Below, piece after piece: positions 42,541 to 52,562 of a stretch of 64,000 bases of DNA. The stretch comes from Acephala macrosclerotiorum (taxonomy: Eukaryota; Ascomycota; Leotiomycetes; Helotiales; Mollisiaceae), in assembly GCA_014904845.1 (NCBI GenBank), contig MU119312.1, positions 1 to 64,000 on the forward strand, written 5' to 3'. The notes beneath the pieces were generated by a model. That model was not told the DNA's origin and ran no database searches. It saw nothing but the letters and a program-made list of their open reading frames with translations. Each line of letters opens with the position of its first letter. Position 1 is the first letter of the stretch. Position numbers and translations under genes: made by a program.

Positions 42541-44292
42541 ATGAGGCTCATTGAGACAAAGACCTTGGCATTAAAAGAGTTCTTCGGTAATCAAATACCG
42601 CCTTACGCTATCCTTTCCCACGTATGGCAGGAAGAGGAGGTTAGCTTTCAAGATTGGGCTGATCAATCCTCTATCTCCAAGAAAAAGGGCTACAAGAAGA
42701 TTTTTGATACATGCCAACTTGCCAAAAAACATGGACATGACTACGTGTGGGTGGATACAAATTGCATCGACAAGTCCAGCTCCTCAGAATTGATGGAAGC
42801 GATTAACTCAATGTTCAAATGGTACCAATATGCACAAATCTGCTATGTCTACCTTTTTGACGTCCCATCATCTAAAGCGGGTCCATTTGATTGGCCCTTC
42901 GGTACTAGTCGGTGGTTTGATAGGGGATGGACTCTTCAGGAACTCCTTGCGCCCCAAAACGTCGAGTTTTACAGCAATGATTGGTCGCTCCTAGGAACGA
43001 AAGAGTCACTGCGCTCCGACATATCGTTAATTACCGGGATTCAGACTAAATATCTTTGGGGAAAATATGTGAGCGATCCTTATGTTGGAAGTTCGAGTAG
43101 GAATCTCATCGCTCGAAGCATTAAATACGCTACTCCTCTCCAGAAAGCAAGCGTTAGCGAAAGATTATCCTGGCTTTCATCTAGGACAACTACAAGACTG
43201 GAGGACATGGCCTATTGTATGCTGGGGATCTTCGAATTGAACATGCCCTTGCTCTATGGCGAAGGATCCAAAGCATTCACGAGATTGCAAGAAGAGATCA
43301 TGAAGGTCTCGGATGATCATTCTCTCTTCTGTTGGACTTGGGAAACGTCCCAACATCGAGGAGGCTTTCTTTCGGAGGTGCCTTCGGAGTTTTCCCGCAC
43401 TGGTCGTTTTGTTACGAAGCAAGAAGACAAAAGACCGGCTCCGTATGCCTTAACCAACGCCGGCCTCTCAATTCGACTTCCAATCCTACACGGCTGGCAA
43501 TCGTCCTTCATCGGTATTTTAAATGTTGTTTCTTTTGGGACTGACAAGATATTCGGCCGACCTATATCTGGAGATCTCAAGACTGGGCGCGTATGTCGAA
43601 GTCCGTTTCCTCCTAGACCAATCTCCCTCTGCGATGGGGTCTCAGGGAGCCAAGAATTTAGCCTTTTCGTTTCCGAGAACTACAGTCAAGAGCATAGCCA
43701 TGCACCCTTGGTACACTCCTCAACATTGACGTGGAGAGGACGATATTTACTTCACAAAGGAGAGTTTCATGTGCTATTGACGTTCGAACCACAAGGCATG
43801 GTTCGAGGGATAGAAACATATCCCTCAGATCGTTTTAACCCCGTACAAAGCTCTATCAGCGTTTATTCTGATCAATCATCGTGGGCGTGGAATCGAACGA
43901 CTAAATGGGTTCCCGGGATTCGATTCATTGACTCCAAGAATACATACGAGGGAGTTCTAATTCAGCTAGAACTGCAAACAGGAGAATTTGAGTCATTCAT
44001 GGTCGCTTCAATATATGACGCCGAAGACGAAACCGGCGGATACAGAGTTGACACTCGCTGGAGATGGCATTACTGGCGAGTTTCTCCAGAAGACGCTTCG
44101 GCAATTCTGTCGGGAACTTTGAAAGAAGGCTCTCTAGAGGCAGATCAGGCCCACAAGGCCATCAAGGATCTCGATTATGCGCAAACACTTGACGCCCAAA
44201 CCCAACACTCACGCGTGTCAATTTCGATGGCTAGGGATTACTCGTGGGCCGGCGATAGGGCTATCTGTCACATGCATTTAGCTCAGCTATGA
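42541..44292 (+). CDS. HET-domain protein (HET-E/HET-D-like class)
   Basis: An intronless frame of 583 residues from the ATG at 42,541. HET domain at the very N-terminus: MRLIETKTLALKEF, PPYAILSHVW, SFQDWADQ, ACQ-type DTCQLAKKHGHDYVWVDTNC, IDKSSSSELMEAINSMFKWY, CYVYLFDVP. Then SRWFDRGWTLQELLAPQNVE, RLSWLSSRTTTRLEDMAYCM and LGIFELNMPLLYGEGSKAF, the hallmark of the class that heads Podospora HET-E and HET-D. There is no NACHT or WD40 part, so it is a HET-only member. The C-terminal 300 residues have no recognised domain. The frame is fully intact although the gene lies 480 bp from the AT-rich block. Confidence 0.88.
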   Translation: MRLIETKTLALKEFFGNQIPPYAILSHVWQEEEVSFQDWADQSSISKKKGYKKIFDTCQLAKKHGHDYVWVDTNCIDKSSSSELMEAINSMFKWYQYAQICYVYLFDVPSSKAGPFDWPFGTSRWFDRGWTLQELLAPQNVEFYSNDWSLLGTKESLRSDISLITGIQTKYLWGKYVSDPYVGSSSRNLIARSIKYATPLQKASVSERLSWLSSRTTTRLEDMAYCMLGIFELNMPLLYGEGSKAFTRLQEEIMKVSDDHSLFCWTWETSQHRGGFLSEVPSEFSRTGRFVTKQEDKRPAPYALTNAGLSIRLPILHGWQSSFIGILNVVSFGTDKIFGRPISGDLKTGRVCRSPFPPRPISLCDGVSGSQEFSLFVSENYSQEHSHAPLVHSSTLTWRGRYLLHKGEFHVLLTFEPQGMVRGIETYPSDRFNPVQSSISVYSDQSSWAWNRTTKWVPGIRFIDSKNTYEGVLIQLELQTGEFESFMVASIYDAEDETGGYRVDTRWRWHYWRVSPEDASAILSGTLKEGSLEADQAHKAIKDLDYAQTLDAQTQHSRVSISMARDYSWAGDRAICHMHLAQL

Positions 44293-44395
44293 TCATAGAT
44301 CTCTAGGATGGGATTTATTTGGCGACGAGGATAAGGATATAATAAGGTTATAGCGGGCTGGGCCAATAATATGCCAGGGAGGTGACTTGTTGATT

Positions 44396-46114
44396 ATGTT
44401 CGCCAAAGTCAATAGACTTTGCATAAATCAAAACGACAATACGGAGCGTTCTGCTCAAGTAGGGAGTATGAGCCGAATTTATCTCAGTGCTGCATGTGTT
44501 CTGGTTTTCCTTGGTATTGGCAACTCGGACATCCAGGCTGCATTTCGAAAGACGAAAATGGGAGCCGAGTACTTGGAGAAGTTTGTGCAGGATTTCCGTT
44601 CCCGGAATAGCTCAGAGCAAGAAAGTCAAATTCACACCGACTCGAAAGCTCTAGAGGACAACACTGGTATCCAAGACAATGACTCTGACGATCTTCCTAT
44701 ATTACGAACACCAAGCCTGGTTATTGAGGAACCAACCAACAGCGAACTCGCCGCAATAGACAAGATCTTTCAACATCCTTGGTGGGAACGAGTATGGGTC
44801 ATTCAAGAGGCTACCCTTGCCAAAGCTCTTTATGTTATCTGCGGCCACGAATCACTTCCTTGGACCGTGCTGTCTCAAATCTACCCTACCTTCGTCAATC
44901 ACTCTTCCCAAATCGAACGTTCGCCACACGAGAAGCTCCTTGAGCCGCTGCACAGACTCAATCAAATGCGGGTGCAATGGATGATGCTAGCGGAAGAATT
45001 TTCGGAAGGATACAATCAAGCGGAAACTAGCTCACTTCTCCGTCCAAGGAGGCCTACCTACCTTAAGCTTGAAAATTTGGTTCCAAGATTCAGAAGTTGC
45101 AAATCAACAGATCCTCGAGACAAGATATATGCCCTCTTAGGTCTGGCGGACGATTATGATTCTATTGTAGCAGACTACTCCATATCTTCTCTCGACGCCT
45201 ACGTTCGATTCGCTGAAGCCCAAATTGTCTCCTATCAGCGCCGATTTCGGGAAGGAGTGGATGGGAATGCTGGGAAGAGTGGGCTTAGGCTCCTGGATTA
45301 CTGCTTGCCACCGTCGCCAAAAACCCCCGGTCTGCCGTCCTGGGTGCCAGACTGGCAAGTCTCAATCTCGGATATGCCCGTCAGCAAGGATATTTTCCCC
45401 GACAATAGTGTGTCGAATCATGGGCGCGGAGCGATGGTTAGATGGGAAGGCCATATTCAAACACAAATCGAGCCTTACACTTTGACGATTCGCGGCTTTA
45501 TCGTTGATCGGATCATCAACGCTGGGGAGACTGTTCCGATGTCAAAGAGATTTCTTGAGCCTTTAATCACTACATATTTCACAGCTTGGAGCGTGGTGGA
45601 ACAAGTCAATTTGCGGGATGGAGAACTCTGGTCGGTCCCGGTCCGGGAAAGTGATCTTCAATCCAGCTTAGCGAGACTTGCTGAGCTTGAGGAGATATGC
45701 ACAAGTATTGCGGTTGAAGAGGATATTCATCCGAAGATCTGCAGCTATATAACCCAGCTATGTGATGTCTCGCGCATCATGTCGTCGGATGCCGCTTGGC
45801 CTGCAGGTGAAAGAGTTTCGATCGGAGATAATGATTCGGTAGAATTTGTGAGTCATATTCATCGTTGCACTTCGCCAAGGCGATACTTCGTTACCAAGAC
45901 TTTGAAGTTTGGATTGGGGAGGTTGGATGTTAGGGTGGGCGATTTAGTGTGTATTTTTCTTGGTGCCGAAGAGCCATATATCTTGAGAGAGGAGAATGGA
46001 CATTATGTGTTTGTGGGAAATTGCTTCTGTGAGGGGTTGATGGCTGATTTGGGTTTGTCAAACGAGGTAAGGAATCTGAATAAGGACCAGCTGGTGGAAT
46101 TTGAGATACGTTAG
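44396..46114 (+). pseudogene. HET-domain gene, C-terminal half (HET-6-like class)
   Basis: The frame opens at ATG 44,396 (MFAKVNR) and at once enters LCINQNDNTERSAQVG, the middle of a HET domain. IYLSAACVLVFLGIG, FQHPWWERVWVIQEATLAKA, CKSTDPRDKIYALLGLAD, PSWVPDW and a long C-terminal region to 46,114 follow. The first part of the domain (the YxALSYxWG strand and LWID) is missing, so a normal HET fold is unlikely. The tail of 570 residues is undamaged. Its N-terminal partner may be the fragment at 29,368-29,745. It is only 104 bp from the end of the preceding HET gene. Confidence 0.7.
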
Positions 46115-46379
46115 CGAGTGAAGGCCCTGGACGTTGCATATCTTTTCAAGATGTCATTGTTGTGGTTATTTTGGGGCATGAGGACTATTAAGGTTGAAAT
46201 GGAAGGCACAACTAACAGATCAAAACACATTCCTTTGTCATGATGAAGTGTCTCCAAGGCCCAAACTTTTGTCTTTTACCCCACCCCAACTCCATGCAAA
46301 TGCTCATCCACACAACCACCCTTCCATACCTCCTCCCCAATCTCTCCCCACCCCATCCTCCCCAACGTATCACAACCCC
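46115..46379. other. short convergent intergenic region
   Basis: About 265 bp between the HET half-gene (+) and Rpc25 (-). C/T-rich with runs of CCCCAC. No gene. Confidence 0.4.
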
Positions 46380-47518
46380 CTAACCATCCTCCTCTCCCTC
46401 ACCCATCTCCTCCTCTCCCGCCTCCTCCCCATCCCACCACAAACAAGGTCCCAACCCAGCATCCTCCATCGTAGCAATAAGCTGATACGGGCTACTCTTC
46501 ACCTGTTCCTCTTTTTGGTTTGGACCGATGGGAGATTGGTCGTGCCAGATTTCATCTTCGATTCGGAAGCGGACGGTTTCTTGGTTATCGTACCATAAGG
46601 TTTGGCCGTCGGTTTGCCAGGTGTAGAGTTGTTCTTCATGGTTGCTGTAGGGTGGATTAGCTTGGGGGATCTTGAAGGGGAGGGATATGAGTGCGTCAGA
46701 GAAGAATGGGGGTGGGAGGTGAGAATGGGACGTGGGAAGAGGGGCTTGAAGAGGATTGAAGGAGAAATAGAAGAGCTTGGCGCTCCAGAGTAAGCATGAA
46801 GGAGGGAAGGAGAAATTGATGATTAGGGATGTACAGAGTATTAAACCGGACATGTGGATGCGTTGCTGGAGACGATACAAAGTACAGATAAAGAGAAGGA
46901 GTGTTTTAATGAAATCGTGTGTTGCATGGCATAGCATTGGACGGAAGATAGCAAGTAGGGAAATGAATGTGACATACAAGCTTGAGCCTTCTGGGAGCTT
47001 GGCGGCCGGGACAAAGATCTCGTCATAGAATGGAGTTCGAACTGCGAATAGGGGTATTAGCGACAATTTGTTACGTGATAAAGTATGGCACGGTTTCTGG
47101 GGCGCTAGATATGAGGACATACTTCGGAGACCAGATGTTGTAGCGCTGCTAATTCTGCCGGTCATGACTTCATGCTTGAAGGGTCGGAAGACTACGAGCC
47201 GGAACTCGACTGTGGCATTTTTCAGCATAAATTTCTCTTCACGCTGAAGATAAAGTGTACCATTGATGTTAATAAGACCAGTTCCATGACCGATCAGTCC
47301 TTCGGACGCGGACAAGAGATCGTAGAGGCAGATGCAGAGACCAATCTTTTGGATCACCTTGTTGGCATATTTTGCGTTGATGTTGTCTTCTATTGCCTGG
47401 CCTGGGTCTTTGCCAAAATCTTCTGGTATGATCTGGACTAGGTCCGCGATCTTGGTCTGCGATTTCATTAGAACCTTTGGAGGTTGAGGGCGGCGCAAAC
47501 ACTTACGAGAATGAACAT
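46380..47518 (-). CDS. RPC25: RNA polymerase III subunit Rpc25 (RPC8)
   Basis: Five exons on the minus strand: 47,507-47,518, 47,261-47,456, 47,123-47,209, 46,978-47,041 and 46,380-46,644 (207 residues). It starts MFILTKIADLVQIIPEDFGK, then INAKYANKVIQKIGLCICLY, GHGTGLININ, EFRLVVFRPFKHEVMTGRIS, RTPFYDEIFVPAAKLPEG, EEQLYTWQTDGQTLWYDNQE, VRFRIEDEIWHDQSPIGP, and an acidic C-terminus. The N-terminal SHS2 and C-terminal OB-fold architecture is that of the Rpb7/Rpc25 family, which with Rpc17 forms the Pol III stalk needed for initiation at tRNA and 5S genes. The 333-nt last intron is unusually long but all junctions keep phase. Confidence 0.92.
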
Positions 47519-48299
47519 GTTTGTTTGCTTAATCCTTGAGGAGAAGTCTCCTCTAGGTAACTTTGAAGTTCTTGCAAGTCGGAGGTCGGGTAGTTATGTT
47601 CCCGACTCTCCGTTAGTTTCTTTCAATCCTTTTATAATTCCTGTTGTGTTGACTTGTCTTGCGCAAGATCTTATCCGCAAAACACACACTTTCTCTCCCA
47701 GAACCACAGCAGATCGCAGACTCTTTCTTGCTGGAAAGAGCTCCGCAATATCAAAATTATTTGTCTCTCAAGCCCTCAATTCTTTCATGAACAAATCCTG
47801 CCAATCCGGCAACAAAGTCGAAGTCTTCAACGCGTCGCAGAGCTACACCACGTGATCCATTTGATATTGGAAAAATTCACGCAGACGAGCTCATTCGACT
47901 CGCGCTCACTCCGCACGCAACGCTGCGCCTTGAGTTCGGAGACTTCCCTCACACTTCAACAAACACTCTCGCACAATAGTCGACTTTCTCAGCACAAGTT
48001 CACTTCTTCGAGTCTTTCAGAGTCTTGAGGTGGCGCATAAAGATCGAGCCTTACACTCGGCTAAAAGTTAATCCTGGAGCGCCGCACTAATTGGCACTAG
48101 CAAGGTCACCCAAAATGGCAGGCATGTTTTGTCCTTTCCCTTCTGCATTGCTTTCGCTGTTTCCATCAAGACATCAATTAACATTCTGCGCCCATCAAAA
48201 GGCTACATACCACAACTCGGCAATCAAAACGTTCGCTACTATTTGCAACAGCAGCCTCTCATCAACGCGCAAAGACCCGTTCAGGGCATCATCCTCCCG
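47519..48299. promoter_or_regulatory. divergent promoter between Rpc25 and the CCCH protein gene
   Basis: 780 bp separate the two start codons. Contains short upstream frames and an ATG at 48,114 that is out of frame with the main start. No specific motif is claimed. Confidence 0.45.
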
Positions 48300-50396
48300 A
48301 TGGCTGGCACACAGCAGTATAACTTCCCTCCACCTCCACCCCCTCCGCCCTCTGGCCCTCCTCCTGCGACTTATCAACAACAACATCCGCAACATGGATA
48401 CCCGTCGCAACCTCCTCAATACCAGCAGCAGGCACAACGTGGTGGTGCTGCTCCTCGTGGCGGAAGAGGTGGCGCTCAGGGCGGTCGCGGTGATTTTCAT
48501 GGCAATGCTCCTTACAACCCGCAGAACCCAAGTGCTGGCTTCAATGCTCATCAAGGCCCTACACCTGGCTATAATGGCCCCAATGGACAGCACACTCCTT
48601 CTCCTTACATAGGCCCTCAAGCTCCTGGTCCTCAAGCTCAGCAGGGTCCTGGCTACGGTGGTCCTCAACAATGGCAGAACCAGCAGAATCAGCAGCATGG
48701 CCCTCAACAGCACGGTCCACCACAGCAGCAGCATGGTCCTCCTCAGCATGGCCCAGGCCCGCAGCAACATGGTCCTCCACATCACAATCCGCCTCAACAG
48801 CACCAACCCGCCATGCATCATGGTCCAACACCTGCTCCTCTACAAGCTCAGAACTACCATCCAAACTACGCTCCACAAGCCTACCAACCACCACCACCAC
48901 AGCAGTATGGTCCACAACAACCCCCTCAGCCATTCCAAACCCCCCAACCTCCTTATGCTGGCCACAGTGGGCCACCACAAGGACCACCTCAATGGAATGG
49001 CCCTCCTCAGCCAAATCGACCACCTTTCAACAACAATCGAGGCCGTGGCGGATTCACTGGTGGACGTGGCGGACATGAACAACCACCAGCACCCCTCATG
49101 GGCCCTCCAATTCGTATGGGTTTTGACAATGAGCGTGGAGGTCATATGGCTCAAGCGAGCAATGGTTTCCCTCAGCAGTATCCAAATCATCATACTCCAC
49201 CTGCTCCATTTAATCAACCATCATATCAAGGTTATCCGCCTCAGGATTTCTCTCATGGAGGACAACGTCCGCCACTTGATCCCAATCCTTACAACTCTCC
49301 CAATAGAGGCAGAGGAGGAAACAACAATAATTTCAGAGGCAGAGGCGGTCGCGATAATTCTCAACAGTTCCGTGGTCGCGGAGACGGCCGTCATCATAAT
49401 AACAATGGCCATAGAGCTACTTCTGAGAACTTCCACAAGCCTGCAGGTGCAGATGCTAATGGCAAGAAAAAGAAGAAGCGTCGCACAAATACTCTCGGTC
49501 TCACACCCAATGGCGTTGATCATGAAGAGAGTGAAGACGAAGTCGATGACGCTGATGAGGAAGCTCGTCTTGTTACTTTACTTGGCCCTGATACCCCACA
49601 GTATGTTTTAAATTGAGTGGGAGATTAGTTCTTCTAGCTAACACGTGATAGGCTGCCTACTGATTTGGATGCGTGGCTTGCTGAGCGAAGAAGTCGTTAT
49701 CCTACGAAAGCTCGTAGAGACGCTGCCGCCGAAGAGCTCCGTCAACGACGTGAGCAGAATCGCCAGAAGAAAAACAAGAAAGAGCACGGCGAGAATAGCA
49801 TCAAGCAAGAGGAAGGAGAGACCAAGCTCGAGAAGGCGCAGCGAAAGGCCGAGAAACTCCGACTTGAACTCGAAAAGGCCGAGCGCAAGATGCAGGAGAT
49901 GACTGGTGGTGGCAAGCGCAAGCGTGACAACGGCGACGAGGGCGACGACGACCGTGGTCAAGTGAGTGAAGCTGGATCCCATGGCTCATCCGGTTCGGAG
50001 TCTGAGGAGGACCAGAAGCCAGAGCAGATCACCAGTCGCCACCACGTTCCTTACCGTGTACAACAGCCTCCCAAAGCTCAGCTGCAGCGTCACTGCAAGT
50101 ACTTCTCCACTGGAGGTACATGTGGTAAGAAGGGCAAGTGCCGCTTTGTACACGATCAGGAGGTCCGAAACCAAGCTTTGAGAGACAAGGAAGCAAATGG
50201 TGGCAAGATGACCCTCGCTCAACGCCTGATTCTCAACGACACTGCGAAAGATGATCTGACCATCTTGAAGTCCATCAAGTACCTCAAGGAGAAGGGTCTC
50301 ATGTCAGAACAACTCACTGGTAGTGTACCAAGACAGGATGAGTACAAGGAGGAAGAGAATGGTTACCATGAGAACCTCAACTATGGAGACAACTAG
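48300..50396 (+). CDS. Pro/Gln-rich CCCH zinc-finger protein (NUFIP1-like)
   Basis: Two exons, 48,300-49,600 and 49,652-50,396 (681 residues). It starts MAGTQQYNFPPPPPPPP. A long disordered Pro/Gln/Gly/His region includes RGG-type patches (GGRGGAQGGRGDF; RGRGGNNNNFRGRGG), then a basic KKKKKRRTNTLGL and an acidic stretch. The second exon opens LPTDLDAWLAERRSRYPTKA, the conserved NUFIP1-type motif, followed by a charged coiled coil (residues ~455-520). A CCCH finger lies near 582-601 (CKYFSTGGTCGKKGKCRFVH), and a helical tail follows. NUFIP1/Rsa1-type proteins help assemble box C/D snoRNPs. The finger and RGG parts imply RNA binding in the nucleus. An in-frame extension upstream lacks an ATG. 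Confidence 0.85.
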
Positions 50397-51772
50397 AGCA
50401 CTTGAAGCATTTCGAGTTGCCTTTTTCAGCTTTGAGTTTCGCACCTTCCGCCATCAAAATTTCGACGTTTCTTTCCGACGCAATACGATTATCTGCGAAT
50501 TCCACAAGGTCATAGGCAGAGCAATGTTCTGAGTCTTCCTCAAATGAGACATCTACAAAAAGCCCCTCGATATCGACTTTCTTTGGCGTTCGGATACACA
50601 GCAGTGCGTTCTGCAAAGAATTCCTTTGAGTTTTCTGCGTCTTACTTACTCGCGATCTGCGGAGATTGGTGGTGAACTGGAAGCATTGTGGACCAAGAGT
50701 ACTTTGTGCTGCTTCGCGTTCTACTCAGCGATTCCGGGATCCTCACATACGGGTTCTACTCTTTCACAGCACGCTATTCCGGAAAACCCTCCCAATCACT
50801 CCTGCACTACACTTCAGACTGTTGAGTTACTACTGCCTGTACTTTGATTTCTGTATTCCACATCAAGAAAAGCCCATAAAATCATTATGCACTCGGGCGA
50901 ATTTCCTTTCTCAAGAGGGCGTAATCTGCGGAACACTGGTTTGCTGTCCACGACGGCGCCTGGTGACATGAGCAGATGACCATCTCTTACGGCCAGAAGC
51001 TGGCCTCGTTAGTCTTTACAATGTATCATAGAAGTGTGTTGAGAAATAAAAGCAGTCTGCAAAGCCTGTCATCGTTTGTGTTGTGCTAGCGATGTGAGAT
51101 GAAGTAATATCAGTCTCTCCCATTCTTGGCTTCGAGAAATTTTGAAGTCATAATCGCCATTGGACCTTGGAATCGAAAGGGCTTCATATGAATGTGCTGA
51201 AATAGCCTGCGCATCGCTGAGGCTGTCCGTCACTCCTAAAATATCATTAGTGCTCGACGCTATTCGCATAGGAAAAATTGTCCATCATCGTGATCTTTGT
51301 ACTTTCGCTCTTCGCGTCGTAGTCACACTCTCCTTGTAAGCACAATGGTTCGCAATTAATGCATCTATTAGGACAAACTGGCCTTAAGGCATGTGCATTC
51401 TGTGGCTGGCTGTCATAGGCTAGTGGTAGTACTAGAAGACTATCACCAGGGTCTGTGTCCCGCTCTTGCTGCAGAAACTACCCTCCTGTGTGGATGATAC
51501 GTCATGCGGGGTAGCTGCAGGAATTCAGATTCAGAAACCCGTGACCTGACCGAGTCTCCGTGCCAGTCAGTCGGCGAGGCTACGCCTTGCGCCTAAAAAT
51601 TCTTTCCGAGCTACATCGAGCCTTCTTCAAAACCATTGTGACCATAGAATTCCTAATATACCCTCCCTATTCTGCGGATATTGTGTCTGCAAGCGCAGGA
51701 CTCGTGCTTTAAAAAAAAAAAAAAAAAAAACCGAAAAAAGTAGGTAGAGCAACGACTGCCCTGAACCAAAGC
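50397..51772. other. no supported gene; poly-A tract at 51,711-51,730
   Basis: About 1.4 kb. Only short frames without motifs on either strand. A perfect run of 20 A lies at 51,711-51,730, shortly before the small frame at 51,773. Confidence 0.4.
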
Positions 51773-52081
51773 ATGCTCGAGGAACCAGAGAAAGAGCTAA
51801 AATTACAGACTGCGGAACTCACCACCATCGAGAACGACATGAAGCGCCAGCCGTCACTACACAAGTTCGTACGAAATAGGTATTTGAAGGCAAGATGGAC
51901 ACTGATAAGAACTCTCGGGCGGTGGAAGGTGTTGTTGGGAAGGCGGAGGGGAATGGATCAGACGTTCAAGGGGGATACGGTGACCAAGGACGGTAGTGAA
52001 GCAATGCGAGGGCAGATGGATGCGGAATCGTTCAAGGTGATGTGGACGAGATCATTGAATGGTGGCGATGAGAAGAAGTAG
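51773..52081 (+). CDS. hypothetical small basic protein (doubtful)
   Basis: A 102-residue frame from an ATG. The N-terminal half is helical and charged (EEPEKELKLQTAELTTIEND), the middle strongly basic (KARWTLIRTLGRWKVLLGRR), and it ends GGDEKK. No family, signal peptide or membrane segment. No intron evidence. It may be the 3' piece of a lost gene or a chance frame. Confidence 0.3.
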   Translation: MLEEPEKELKLQTAELTTIENDMKRQPSLHKFVRNRYLKARWTLIRTLGRWKVLLGRRRGMDQTFKGDTVTKDGSEAMRGQMDAESFKVMWTRSLNGGDEKK

Positions 52082-52495
52082 GTGGACCTCTGGCTGGAAG
52101 TATTTTCCGGGTCTGGGTCTGTTCTGGATTATTTGGCTTTGGGGTTTGGGTTTCGATGCGAGCTGTTCAATCGTTTCCACTTCTTCCGCTATGGGTCACC
52201 AATAAGTTTGTCCTTTTCGTTGCGTCACAAAGGATTTTGTCGTTTTATTTCCAGCGATCCTTGCTTATGTATAAACTTCTTTGAGTTATGTCCATTTGAT
52301 CATTCATTCAATATCCTCAACAAGCTTCAAGCTCTCCTGGACGGCCCCTTGTGGCCCCCCTTAAAAACTCCTGTCATCGATTCTGTCGGAAGAGAACACT
52401 GTCCGAAGGGTGGTAACACAAGGAGCACGTAGCACCAAAATCGTCGATTCGATTTAATGCCGTTTATGCTTATATTTTGTGTACGAAGAGGAAAA
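52082..52495. other. no supported gene
   Basis: A 116-codon plus-strand frame has no protein-like features. No other content recognised. Confidence 0.35.
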
Positions 52496-52520
52496 GGAGA
52501 GCTTCCTTCGGAAGCTCTCC
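52496..52520. repeat. perfect 11-bp-stem hairpin
   Basis: GGAGAGCTTCC, loop TTC, GGAAGCTCTCC. It lies 16 bp from a second, larger palindrome. It could be a transcript-end structure or a remnant of a repeat terminus. Confidence 0.8.
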
Positions 52521-52536
52521 CTTATATACTAGCTAG

Positions 52537-52562
52537 AAGTCACATGATCGATCATGTGACTT
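52537..52562. repeat. perfect 26-bp palindrome
   Basis: Self-complementary around a central GATC: the half-site is AAGTCACATGATC. Perfect palindromes of this length are rare by chance. It lies at the 3' edge of the NACHT/subtilase pseudogene and contains CACATG/CATGTG E-box-like words. The copia LTR also contains a GATC-flanked palindrome followed by CACATGATTG, so it may be a solo repeat end. Confidence 0.8.

Noticed and set aside
48195..49217. Long antisense frames opposite the CCCH protein gene
   Set aside because: They arise from the repetitive Pro/Gln/Gly codons of the sense gene and have no independent features.
51415..51475. tRNA-like words (GGCTAGTGGTAGTACTAG)
   Set aside because: Resembles a D-arm/A-box, but no acceptor stem, T-arm GGTTCGAATC box or plausible anticodon arm could be paired.
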